From Spirochaetales bacterium (GTDB lineage Bacteria; Spirochaetota; Spirochaetia; DSM-27196; SKKC01): a DNA stretch of 44,086 nt. The stretch is taken from assembly GCA_007135605.1 (NCBI GenBank), contig SLIN01000043.1, positions 1-44,086 of the forward strand, in the 5' to 3' direction. A program made the position numbers and the translations under genes. A model generated the notes under the pieces. The model had not been told where the DNA came from. It saw only the letters and a program-made list of their open reading frames with translations, and did not search any database. Shown here piece by piece: positions 15,808 through 22,464 of the stretch (within the stretch, counting starts at the first letter, position 1; each line of letters opens with the position of its first letter).

Positions 15808-16449
15808 TCACGGCACCCCCAGTGTGGCCCATTCCGGAATCGCGTCCTCCAGTTGCGTGCGGGTCGCCACCTCGGAATCCGATCGAGGCGTGTCCATGTT
15901 GTCCAACAAACCAGTTACAACCACCGGATAAACAGCGTGCTCTATCGCGTGAATGTGTTGCTCGAAATCGTCGAAATCGGTTGCTGCAGCTTTCGAAAAC
16001 GAAACCTGAGCGATGGTAGGTCCGGTGTCGACGCCGTGGTCTACCCAGTGAACGCTCACGCCTGCCCGGCGATCATCCGACTCCCAGCTTCGTTCGATCG
16101 CGTGCAGTCCCGGATGTGCCGGGAGAAGTGAGGGGTGGATGTTCACAATCCGCCCCGAAAAACGGTCAACGAATGATGCCGAAAGGATACGCATGAATCC
16201 GGCAAGAACGATCAGATCTGTATGAAGCTCCAATACCGTGTTCGCGAGCTCACTCTCAGCATCCTCGCGTGAACGATTTCGGTAATGAACGTGAATCGTT
16301 GCATACCCTTCGTTCCGTGCCCAGGACATGACGCCGCTTTCACGACGATCGCTTATGATCGCAGCAACTTCGTGTCGCTCCGGCAGGTGCCGGGCGATTG
16401 CACGTGCGTTGGAGCCGGTACCGCTTGCGAGAATGGCGCAGCTACTCAC
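15808..16449 (-). CDS. purN: Phosphoribosylglycinamide formyltransferase (GART)
   Basis: A 213-residue PurN, which transfers the formyl group of 10-formyl-THF to GAR. Motifs are A-I-L-A-S-G-T-G-S-N at the start (phosphate binding), N-I-H-P-S-L-L-P-A-H-P-G with the catalytic Asn and His near 102-113, and G-V-D-T-G-P with the catalytic Asp near 140. The usual F-P-G in the loop is H-P-G. The start is a GTG that overlaps the purM stop within GTGAGTAG, a clear sign of coupled translation. Confidence 0.95.
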   Translation of the reverse strand: MSSCAILASGTGSNARAIARHLPERHEVAAIISDRRESGVMSWARNEGYATIHVHYRNRSREDAESELANTVLELHTDLIVLAGFMRILSASFVDRFSGRIVNIHPSLLPAHPGLHAIERSWESDDRRAGVSVHWVDHGVDTGPTIAQVSFSKAAATDFDDFEQHIHAIEHAVYPVVVTGLLDNMDTPRSDSEVATRTQLEDAIPEWATLGVP

Positions 16450-17395
16450 GTCTTACCGTTCCAATTCGAGTCGCCCGGATACCGGCGCGTTCCATTAATC
16501 GATCAAACTCCGGCGCACTCGGTCGTTCAACCACGATCGCGAGTCCAATTCCCATGTTGAATATGCGAAACATCTCATCATTCGCGATATTCCCTCGGCG
16601 CTGCACTTCATCGAAGACCGGGGGTATCGGCCAATCGTACGTCAGTTCGCATGTCAGCCCGTCCGGGAGCACTCGGTCTATATTCGATGCAAGACCTCCG
16701 CCGGTAATATGTGCGGCTGCCGAAACCCCGGAAATCGACCTGAGGACGGCACACTCCTGTGCGTAGATGCGTGTAGGCGTCAGAATCGAGTGCCACACGT
16801 CGTCGGGCGCATCCGCGAGGGCTCGTCGTGCGAGAGAGAACCCGTTAGAGTGCAATCCACTCGATTCCACTCCGTAGATGTGGTCGTCGCCCGCAATTCT
16901 CTCGTATCTGGGAAGCATCATGTCGCGTTCGACGATTCCGGTAACGAAACCGGCGAGATCGAATTGTCCGCGCCCGTAGACATCTGGCATCTCGGCGGTT
17001 TCGCCGCCGACGAGAGGGCAGTCTGCCTGTTCGCAGCCGGTAACGATCCCGTCGACAATCTCGCGCAACGGTGTTTCTGACAGTGAACCGCATGCGATGT
17101 AGTCGAGAAACTGAAGCGGTTTTGCGCCGCATACCAGCAAATCGTTCACACACATGGCAACGAGGTCGATACCGATCGTCGAATACACGCCGAGTTTAGC
17201 CGCGACGAGGAGCTTTGTCCCGACACCGTCGGTCGAAGAAAGGAGAATCGGATGTTGATATCCACTCAAGTCGAGAGCCGTCCCACCGGCGAATCCTCCG
17301 ATGTCGGGTGAAATCGAGGGAGAATCAATTGACCGGATGTATTCGGCGAAGGCGTCCCCGGAGCGAATGTCTACACCCGAGCTCTTATAGTCCAT
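16442..17395 (-). CDS. purM: Phosphoribosylformylglycinamidine cyclo-ligase (AIR synthetase)
   Basis: A 317-residue AIR synthetase beginning MDYKSSGVDIRSGDAFAEYI. Signature segments are S-S-T-D-G-V-G-T-K-L near 54-63, D-L-V-A-M-C-V-N-D-L near 77-86, L-V-G-G-E-T-A-E-M-P near 125-134 and H-I-T-G-G-G-L-A-S-N-I near 229. It closes the imidazole ring of FGAM using ATP. It is a little shorter than typical (about 345). The ATG at 17395 is 4 bases after the purF stop, and coding upstream belongs to purF in another frame, so the longer frame is rejected. Confidence 0.95.
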   Translation of the reverse strand: MDYKSSGVDIRSGDAFAEYIRSIDSPSISPDIGGFAGGTALDLSGYQHPILLSSTDGVGTKLLVAAKLGVYSTIGIDLVAMCVNDLLVCGAKPLQFLDYIACGSLSETPLREIVDGIVTGCEQADCPLVGGETAEMPDVYGRGQFDLAGFVTGIVERDMMLPRYERIAGDDHIYGVESSGLHSNGFSLARRALADAPDDVWHSILTPTRIYAQECAVLRSISGVSAAAHITGGGLASNIDRVLPDGLTCELTYDWPIPPVFDEVQRRGNIANDEMFRIFNMGIGLAIVVERPSAPEFDRLMERAGIRATRIGTVRRE

Positions 17396-17399
17396 ATTA

Positions 17400-18908
17400 C
17401 TATCTCTCACCGCCGTCGGTTGCGGGATTTGGTTTGGTGGAACGCACCGTGCGTGGCTCTTTTGCATCGATCGGTTGTAATCGGCCCTCTTTTCGGTCGC
17501 GTGGTTGCGGCGCTCGTTCTTCCGCTGTCAGGGGTACGGTAATCGGGTAGGAGCCGGTAAAACAGGCGTAGCAATACCGGTCAGGTCGGTCAAGCATACC
17601 GCGAAGACGGTCGATGTCGAGGAAACGGACCGAATCCGCACCGACATACTCGGCTATTTCTTCAGGATCGAGACGATTGGAAATCAGTTCTTTCCGCGTC
17701 GGAATATCGATACCGAAGAAACACGGCCAGCGCAGCTCGGGTGAGGAGAGCCGCAGGTGCACCTCGCGGGCCCCGGCGCGGTAAAGAAGGCGAACGAGGC
17801 TGCGGGCGGTAGTTCCACGTACGAGCGAATCGTCGACAAGTATTATTCGCTTATCACGAATAACGTCTTCCACCGGATGCAGTTTCATGCGGACCGCGAG
17901 CTCTCGTTCGGCTGTCGTCGGCATAATGAACGATCGACCGGCGTAATGGTTGCGCGTCAATCCGAAATCGAAAGGAAGCCCGGCCTCTCGCGCATAACCG
18001 ACCGCCGCGCTCGTGCCGCTATCGGGCACGGGAACGACAATGTCTCCGGCGAGTCCGTCATCGGCATCCGCCTGCGCGAGCGCCGCCCCCATACGACCAC
18101 GGGCGGCGTGCACTCCGTTGGCGAAAACGCGGGAATCCGGGCGGGCGAAATAGATGAGCTCGAAGACGCACTGCGCCGGCTGCACCGACTCGTCGGCAAT
18201 ATGCACCGAGCGCTCCCCACTCACGTCCAGAAAAAGCACTTCGCCCGGTTCGAGCTCACGCATCTGACTGCAACCGAGTATTTCCAGCCCACAGCTCTCA
18301 CTTGCTAACACCCGCATGCCGGCCGTGCTCCCTATAAACAGGGGGCGAAAGCCGTGTGGATCGCGGACGGCGATCAAACGGTCATTGTGAACGAGCAGCA
18401 TGGTAAATGCTCCCTCGAGTTGCGACAGCGTTGCCAGCAATGCCTCATCGAATGTTCGGCAACGTGAGCGCGAAATGAGGTGAAGCACGAGCTCGGTATC
18501 GGAGCTCGTCTGAAAGATTGCTCCTTCGTCTACGAGCTCCTGCTTCAGCTGCCGGGCATTCGAGATATTCCCGTTATGGGCAATCGCAATATCGCCCTTG
18601 TTGCAGCTGACGACCATCGGCTGGGCGTTTTCGAGCTTGTTTCCGCCGTGGGTGCTGTAGCGGACGTGTCCAATTCCGACCCGGGTCATTCGGTCGCCGG
18701 AGAGATAGCGTGAGAGGACACTCGAAACCATTCCGAGGTCCTTGAAGGCCACCGTTTTCCCGTTCTTCCGATATGCGATCCCGGCGCTTTCCTGTCCGCG
18801 ATGCTGAAGGGAGAAGAGCGGAAAGAACAACTGTCTCGGGATATTCCTTTCCTGGTCCGAGTATAATCCGGCTACGCCGCAGAAGTGGTGCAGGTCCCCA
18901 TTTGCCAC
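17400..18908 (-). CDS. purF: Amidophosphoribosyltransferase
   Basis: A 502-residue PurF, the first committed enzyme of purine synthesis. The Cys nucleophile of the glutaminase is residue 10 in H-H-F-C-G-V-A-G-L-Y, implying a 9-residue propeptide; L-Q-H-R-G-Q-E-S-A-G-I follows. The PRPP site is I-I-L-V-D-D-S-L-V-R-G-T-T. Cysteines in Q-C-V-F-E, P-C-F-F-G and C-Y-A-C-F match the [4Fe-4S] ligands of the Bacillus-type enzyme. The start is taken as GTG at 18908-18906, because upstream codons run into the promoter. That promoter's predicted start site is only a few bases from this GTG, so the mRNA may be almost leaderless. First gene of purFMND. Confidence 0.93.
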   Translation of the reverse strand: MANGDLHHFCGVAGLYSDQERNIPRQLFFPLFSLQHRGQESAGIAYRKNGKTVAFKDLGMVSSVLSRYLSGDRMTRVGIGHVRYSTHGGNKLENAQPMVVSCNKGDIAIAHNGNISNARQLKQELVDEGAIFQTSSDTELVLHLISRSRCRTFDEALLATLSQLEGAFTMLLVHNDRLIAVRDPHGFRPLFIGSTAGMRVLASESCGLEILGCSQMRELEPGEVLFLDVSGERSVHIADESVQPAQCVFELIYFARPDSRVFANGVHAARGRMGAALAQADADDGLAGDIVVPVPDSGTSAAVGYAREAGLPFDFGLTRNHYAGRSFIMPTTAERELAVRMKLHPVEDVIRDKRIILVDDSLVRGTTARSLVRLLYRAGAREVHLRLSSPELRWPCFFGIDIPTRKELISNRLDPEEIAEYVGADSVRFLDIDRLRGMLDRPDRYCYACFTGSYPITVPLTAEERAPQPRDRKEGRLQPIDAKEPRTVRSTKPNPATDGGER

Positions 18909-18917
18909 GATGTCCAG

Positions 18918-18947
18918 TGTATAGCACCGCCCGGAGACGAGGGTCAA
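18918..18947 (-). promoter_or_regulatory. purF promoter, TTGACC-18-TATACA
   Basis: On the minus strand TTGACC (18947-18942) and TATACA (18923-18918) are 18 bp apart. The end of the -10 is 9 bases before the GTG taken as the purF start, so the 5' leader would be about 2-4 bases. No guanine riboswitch or PurR-like operator is evident. Confidence 0.5.
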
Positions 18948-19075
18948 GGACGGCGCCGCGACGCCGCCCCGACGCATGAAGGGTGTCGCGACGTGATGTG
19001 CTACAGCGTCGGAGCGCCATATCCGCGCGTATCCGCGCGGGATTATTCCACTCCTGAGAAGCTCCGAGGTCCGCG

Positions 19076-19095
19076 GTCACGTATTCGGACGTGAC
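19076..19095. terminator. Hairpin between tatD and purF
   Basis: GTCACGT and ACGTGAC form a perfect 7-bp stem around a 6-base loop, 23 bases downstream of the tatD stop on the minus strand. No T-run follows. The rest of the gap has a 10-base direct repeat (ATCCGCGCGt / ATCCGCGCGg, 19021-19040) and no gene. It may terminate tatD or slow read-through into purF. Confidence 0.4.
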
Positions 19096-19117
19096 GGCGC
19101 CGGATCCCTTCGCCGGC

Positions 19118-19894
19118 CTATGTTTCCTTTATGCCGAATAATCGGAGACTGTTCTGGTAGAGTGTCTCGGAAACCTCTTCAACCGGTTCGTCCCGCAGCT
19201 CCGCGATGAATTGCACGGTGTCGGCAAGATATGAGGGCTTGTTCCGCTTCCCGCGATGCGCACTCGGAACCATGAACGGACTCTCGGTCTCTACGAGCAT
19301 CTGTTCAAGGGGCATATTCCGTGCCGTCTCGTGGAGATTGCGAGCGTTCCGGTAGGTTACGTTCCCTGCGAACGAAATGTAGAGGTTAAGATCGAGCGCG
19401 TTCTGTGCATACGCCCAGTCTTCGCTGTAACAGTGCAGTACTCCACCGCGCTCAGGCAGTTTTTCTTCGAGTATCTCGATCACATCCTGGCCGGCTTCGC
19501 GGTTATGTATCACGACCGGATATCCGAGTCGGTCGGCGAGCTCGAGCTGCCGGATGAAAAGCTCGATCTGGCTGTCCTTATCACCGAATTTCCGGTAATA
19601 GTCGAGTCCGATTTCGCCGATCGCGACGACGCGGTCGAGCTCAACTCCCTGTTCGATCTTCGACTCCCAATCGCGTCCCGGATTTGTTACTTCGGACGGC
19701 GAGACACCGATGCTGAAGTACACATTCGAGGCGGTTCGGAGATTCTCGTAGACTTCGAAGAAGTCGTGCAGATTGTTACAAATGCTGAGAATTCCACGGA
19801 CGCCCTCCTGTTGGGCTTCCTTCACGATGATAAGCTGTTCAATCGGGTCTTCATTGATCAACCCGATATGGGCGTGAGTATCGAATAACCTCAT
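19118..19894 (-). CDS. TatD-family metal-dependent hydrolase (DNase)
   Basis: A 258-residue TIM-barrel hydrolase. Metal-site motifs are D-T-H-A-H at the N-terminus, G-E-I-G-L-D-Y-Y near 92-99, V-V-I-H-N-R-E near 127-133 and H-C-Y-S near 154. The final motif, usually E-T-D-x-P, reads V-E-T-E-S-P-F, so the conserved aspartate is glutamate. Family members are 3'-5' exonucleases or D-aminoacyl-tRNA-like deacylases of uncertain substrate. The ATG has GGAG close upstream. It stands alone between purF and the M23 gene. Confidence 0.88.
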   Translation of the reverse strand: MRLFDTHAHIGLINEDPIEQLIIVKEAQQEGVRGILSICNNLHDFFEVYENLRTASNVYFSIGVSPSEVTNPGRDWESKIEQGVELDRVVAIGEIGLDYYRKFGDKDSQIELFIRQLELADRLGYPVVIHNREAGQDVIEILEEKLPERGGVLHCYSEDWAYAQNALDLNLYISFAGNVTYRNARNLHETARNMPLEQMLVETESPFMVPSAHRGKRNKPSYLADTVQFIAELRDEPVEEVSETLYQNSLRLFGIKET

Positions 19895-20083
19895 AGCTCC
19901 GTATGTCCGTTCTTGTCGTCTTGGTTGGCTACCGTTCGAGCGATTTACCGATTCGTACGCCTATACGAACCCCTGCCTGTTCTGCACTGCCTTATTGGCC
20001 GCTTTGTCACGAAACTGCGGTGAAATTAGGTACAGTGAACACAATACGATGTTTGGGCCTCCCCGTCAACTGACGCAATAGCT

Positions 20084-20113
20084 TTGACACCCTCCATGTG
20101 GGCGTGGTAGCGT
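20084..20113 (+). promoter_or_regulatory. Candidate promoter of the LytM-bactofilin-YaaR cluster
   Basis: A perfect -35 TTGACA (20084-20089) precedes a weak -10 TAGCGT (20108-20113) by 18 bp, 25 bases before the TTG start at 20138. The rest of the 243-base gap from 19895 holds a small inverted repeat (TTCGTA/TACGAA, about 19949-19966) and no gene. Confidence 0.35.
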
Positions 20114-20137
20114 CACTCACTATATCGAGGCGTTCGA

Positions 20138-21160
20138 TTGAAGCACGAGCCTTCGCGATCCAGTCAGTCTGCATGGTCTATGTTCCGTCGCCGCAATAGG
20201 TTGCAGCGGGAAGGGCGTGGTCGGTTCACCGTCATGCTCATTCCCCATTCCGAGAATCGAATCGTCAACCTCAGGATTACAGCGCTCGCGCTGGTGGTGC
20301 TCGCCGTACTCGCCTTCGGTATTGTTTCCGCATTCTTCTACGCGTCGACCATATACAGCACGCGAGCACGATCACTCGAGCGGCAAACGGAGGATGTCGA
20401 GCAAGCGAGGGAAGGGCTCGATCAGGTCCGGCAGTCGGTTTCCGGATTGCGTACCGGGGCCGAGGAGTTCCGAACGGCACTGCAGCCGGCGTTCGATGAG
20501 TTCGATTTGGTCGACGGTGAGACTGAACAGCAAACCGATAGCATCGGTGACTTTGCCGAGCTCGAGCGGCTGCGGGAGGTGGGCGACGAGGAGCTGCTCG
20601 AGAATCTGTATGTTAGCCTCGTCTCCGAGCTTCTCGATGACGTTGCGGACCCGCTCGCCGAGCTTGCCTCGATTATCGAAGCGGAACGGGAGTTTCTGGC
20701 AAATCTCCCGGTAATATGGCCTCTGGAAAGCGGTCGCGGTCGGGTAGAACGCAATTGGGGCCCCGGTACCGATCCGGTTACGGGTGAGTTCTCCATGAAT
20801 CCGGGGGTGAGGGTGTGGGATGTTGCCGGAGCGCCGGTACTGGCGAGTGCCCACGGCCGCGTGCTCCGTGTGGATTTCGACCCCGACTACTACGGCTGGT
20901 ACCTCGATATCGAGCACGGATACGGTTTTCGCACGCGGTATGCTCACCTTCAGCAAATTCGCGTACGGTCGGGCGATCGAGTTACTCAGGGACAGACTAT
21001 TGCCACGGTCGGCGAAACCGGCCGTGTAGTTGAGCCACAGCTCGGGTTCGAGATCTGGCTCGGTACCGAAAACGTCGATCCGGATGCGTTCCTGACGGTT
21101 CGATCGTCACTGAGAGATTTCGCCGGCGATATGCTTCCTGTGGACCTTCGGGGCCCGTAA
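20138..21160 (+). CDS. Membrane-anchored M23/LytM-fold protein with lost zinc ligands
   Basis: A 340-residue protein: basic cytoplasmic start, one membrane helix at about 46-68, a coiled-coil region about 75-110, and an M23 (LytM) beta domain at about 215-310. The fold is clear from G-x-P-V-x-A-x-x-x-G-R-V and Y-x-x-x-I-E-H-G-Y-G-F-R-T-R-Y-A-H-L. Yet the zinc site is degraded: the H-x-G-x-D motif reads NPGVR (221-225) and the final H-x-H reads QLG (301-303); only His270 of YAHL remains. It is therefore probably not an active endopeptidase but a regulator or scaffold, like EnvC/NlpD-type LytM proteins. A TTG start is favoured by GAGG 7 bases upstream. The bactofilin gene follows 27 bases later. 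Confidence 0.8.
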   Translation: MKHEPSRSSQSAWSMFRRRNRLQREGRGRFTVMLIPHSENRIVNLRITALALVVLAVLAFGIVSAFFYASTIYSTRARSLERQTEDVEQAREGLDQVRQSVSGLRTGAEEFRTALQPAFDEFDLVDGETEQQTDSIGDFAELERLREVGDEELLENLYVSLVSELLDDVADPLAELASIIEAEREFLANLPVIWPLESGRGRVERNWGPGTDPVTGEFSMNPGVRVWDVAGAPVLASAHGRVLRVDFDPDYYGWYLDIEHGYGFRTRYAHLQQIRVRSGDRVTQGQTIATVGETGRVVEPQLGFEIWLGTENVDPDAFLTVRSSLRDFAGDMLPVDLRGP

Positions 21161-21187
21161 TGCCGGTTGTTGGAGTGAGGCTTAAGC

Positions 21188-21727
21188 GTGGCTCGAAACG
21201 ATTCTAACGATGAACGTCTGATAAACTCTCTCGTCGGTGAGGGAACACACTTTCGCGGTGATCTCGAGCTATCGGGACTGCTTCGGATCGACGGAGATTA
21301 TACCGGCAGCATTAATACCTCCGGGAAGGTGATAATCGGACATGGCGGTCGCGCCGACTGCAGTATCGAAGCGAGTGTTGTCGTGATCGGCGGTATATTC
21401 CGCGGCGAGGTGTTCTGTACGACGAAGGTAATCGTGCTTTCGTCGGCCGTCGTCATCGGGAACTTACACGCCCCGCGAATGGTCGCCGAGGAAGGCACGA
21501 TGGTTCACGGCCATTGCGTGATTACCGGTGTAGAGGAGTTCGAACGCCGTCGACGCGGTATGAAGGGGAGCGGTTCCGCTGTCCGGCAGGGTGTATTCCG
21601 ACCGGCGGAGTCGCTCGGAATCGGCGGTGAAGACGACCCGTTTGCAACGATCGATTACGACCGTGCCGAACGGGTAAGTGCTTCATCGGAGAGCGGGCAG
21701 GGGGCCGGGAACGGCGAAGGAGACTGA
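21188..21727 (+). CDS. Bactofilin (first copy)
   Basis: A 179-residue protein with a bactofilin (DUF583) beta-helix core at about 14-115: repeats such as G-D-L-E-L-S-G-L-L-R-I-D-G-D-Y-T-G-S-I and V-V-V-I-G-G-I-F-R-G-E-V are typical. Bactofilins polymerise without nucleotide into filaments at the membrane and guide cell-wall enzymes. The C-terminal 65 residues are a disordered Gly/Glu/Arg tail. GTG start with GAGG 7 bases upstream. It lies between the degenerate LytM protein and YaaR; bactofilin beside an M23 protein is a known pairing for cell-shape control (for example CcmA and Csd1 in Helicobacter). Confidence 0.9.
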   Translation: MARNDSNDERLINSLVGEGTHFRGDLELSGLLRIDGDYTGSINTSGKVIIGHGGRADCSIEASVVVIGGIFRGEVFCTTKVIVLSSAVVIGNLHAPRMVAEEGTMVHGHCVITGVEEFERRRRGMKGSGSAVRQGVFRPAESLGIGGEDDPFATIDYDRAERVSASSESGQGAGNGEGD

Positions 21728-21733
21728 AACCGG

Positions 21734-22246
21734 ATGCTCGACCGAATTGAACCCGGCAGTTACTTCAACGCATTCAACGCTTCCGGTGAGCGAAAGGCAA
21801 AGGAATCCGATAAAGAACGAACCGACCGCGCGAAGTCGAACGATCGCTCGACAGCCGCTGCTGCGGACAGCGGAACGACACGATCCACGGGCACTTCGTT
21901 CGCCTCGGCAGCGTCGGCCGTCGAGCTTCAGGAAGCACACTCGCTGCTCGACGATATTCACACGCTTGGTGCCGAGCTGAAGCGCAACCCGACGGTGGCG
22001 AACCTGAAAGAGTACCGCCGGCTCGTTCAGCGTTTCATGAATCAGGTCGTCGCGGGTGCGTATGGGCTCGAGCATCGCGAAAGCGGTGCGGCGATTCTCA
22101 AGCGCAAACGCTTTTCGCTCGTATCGCTTGTCAATCAGAAGCTCGATCGCCTCGCCGCCGGCCTCGTTCAGACGCAGGAATCACAACTCGACCTACTCGA
22201 GCAGATCGAAGAGATATACGGCTTGCTCGTCGATCTCATGCAGTAG
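21734..22246 (+). CDS. YaaR family (DUF327) protein
   Basis: A 170-residue protein. Residues 1-60 are polar and disordered; 60-170 are helical and match the YaaR/DUF327 pattern: L-L-D-D-I-H-x-L-G-A-E-L-x-x-x-P-T, then Y-R-R-L-V-Q-R-F-M-N-Q-V-V, a K-R-K-R-F-S-L-V core, and the ending I-E-E-I-Y-G-L-L-V-D-L. The function is unknown in any organism I can name. It starts 6 bases after the bactofilin stop, so it is in the same operon and may act with it. Confidence 0.8.
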   Translation: MLDRIEPGSYFNAFNASGERKAKESDKERTDRAKSNDRSTAAAADSGTTRSTGTSFASAASAVELQEAHSLLDDIHTLGAELKRNPTVANLKEYRRLVQRFMNQVVAGAYGLEHRESGAAILKRKRFSLVSLVNQKLDRLAAGLVQTQESQLDLLEQIEEIYGLLVDLMQ

Positions 22247-22335
22247 ACCCGATGCAGCAGAGAACGGCGTTCCGCCGGCGCTTCGACGTTCGGAACACGG
22301 CGCTCCCTGGCGTGGGCAAAACTATCGTCCCCTGA

Positions 22336-22464
22336 GAGTTTGTCGGACTTCACTTCGGAATTGAATATCGGACGTATACACCGACATCGGAATGCATACG
22401 TCTCGGCGACAATATGCGCTAAGCCCTTCCGATATTCAATTCTGCCCATATGTCCGACAAACTC
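22336..22464. repeat. Structured inverted-repeat (MITE-like) element between convergent genes
   Basis: A 129-bp element bounded by perfect 13-bp inverted arms GAGTTTGTCGGAC (22336-22348) and its complement (22452-22464). A second perfect inverted pair of 15 bp, GAATTGAATATCGGA (22358-22372) and complement (22428-22442), is nested inside. Between them GACGTAT (22371-22377) pairs with ATACGTC (22396-22402). Transcribed in either direction it would fold into a long stem. It begins 90 bases after the YaaR stop and ends at the minus-strand ABC gene's stop codon. The outer arm equals the palindrome at 4731-4747. No target-site duplication is obvious. It may be a non-autonomous repeat, a bidirectional terminator, or both. 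The 22247-22335 remainder holds nothing evident. Confidence 0.75.

Noticed and set aside
19256-19888. 210-codon plus-strand frame opposite tatD
   Set aside because: It mirrors the TatD codons; the minus strand carries all metal-site motifs.
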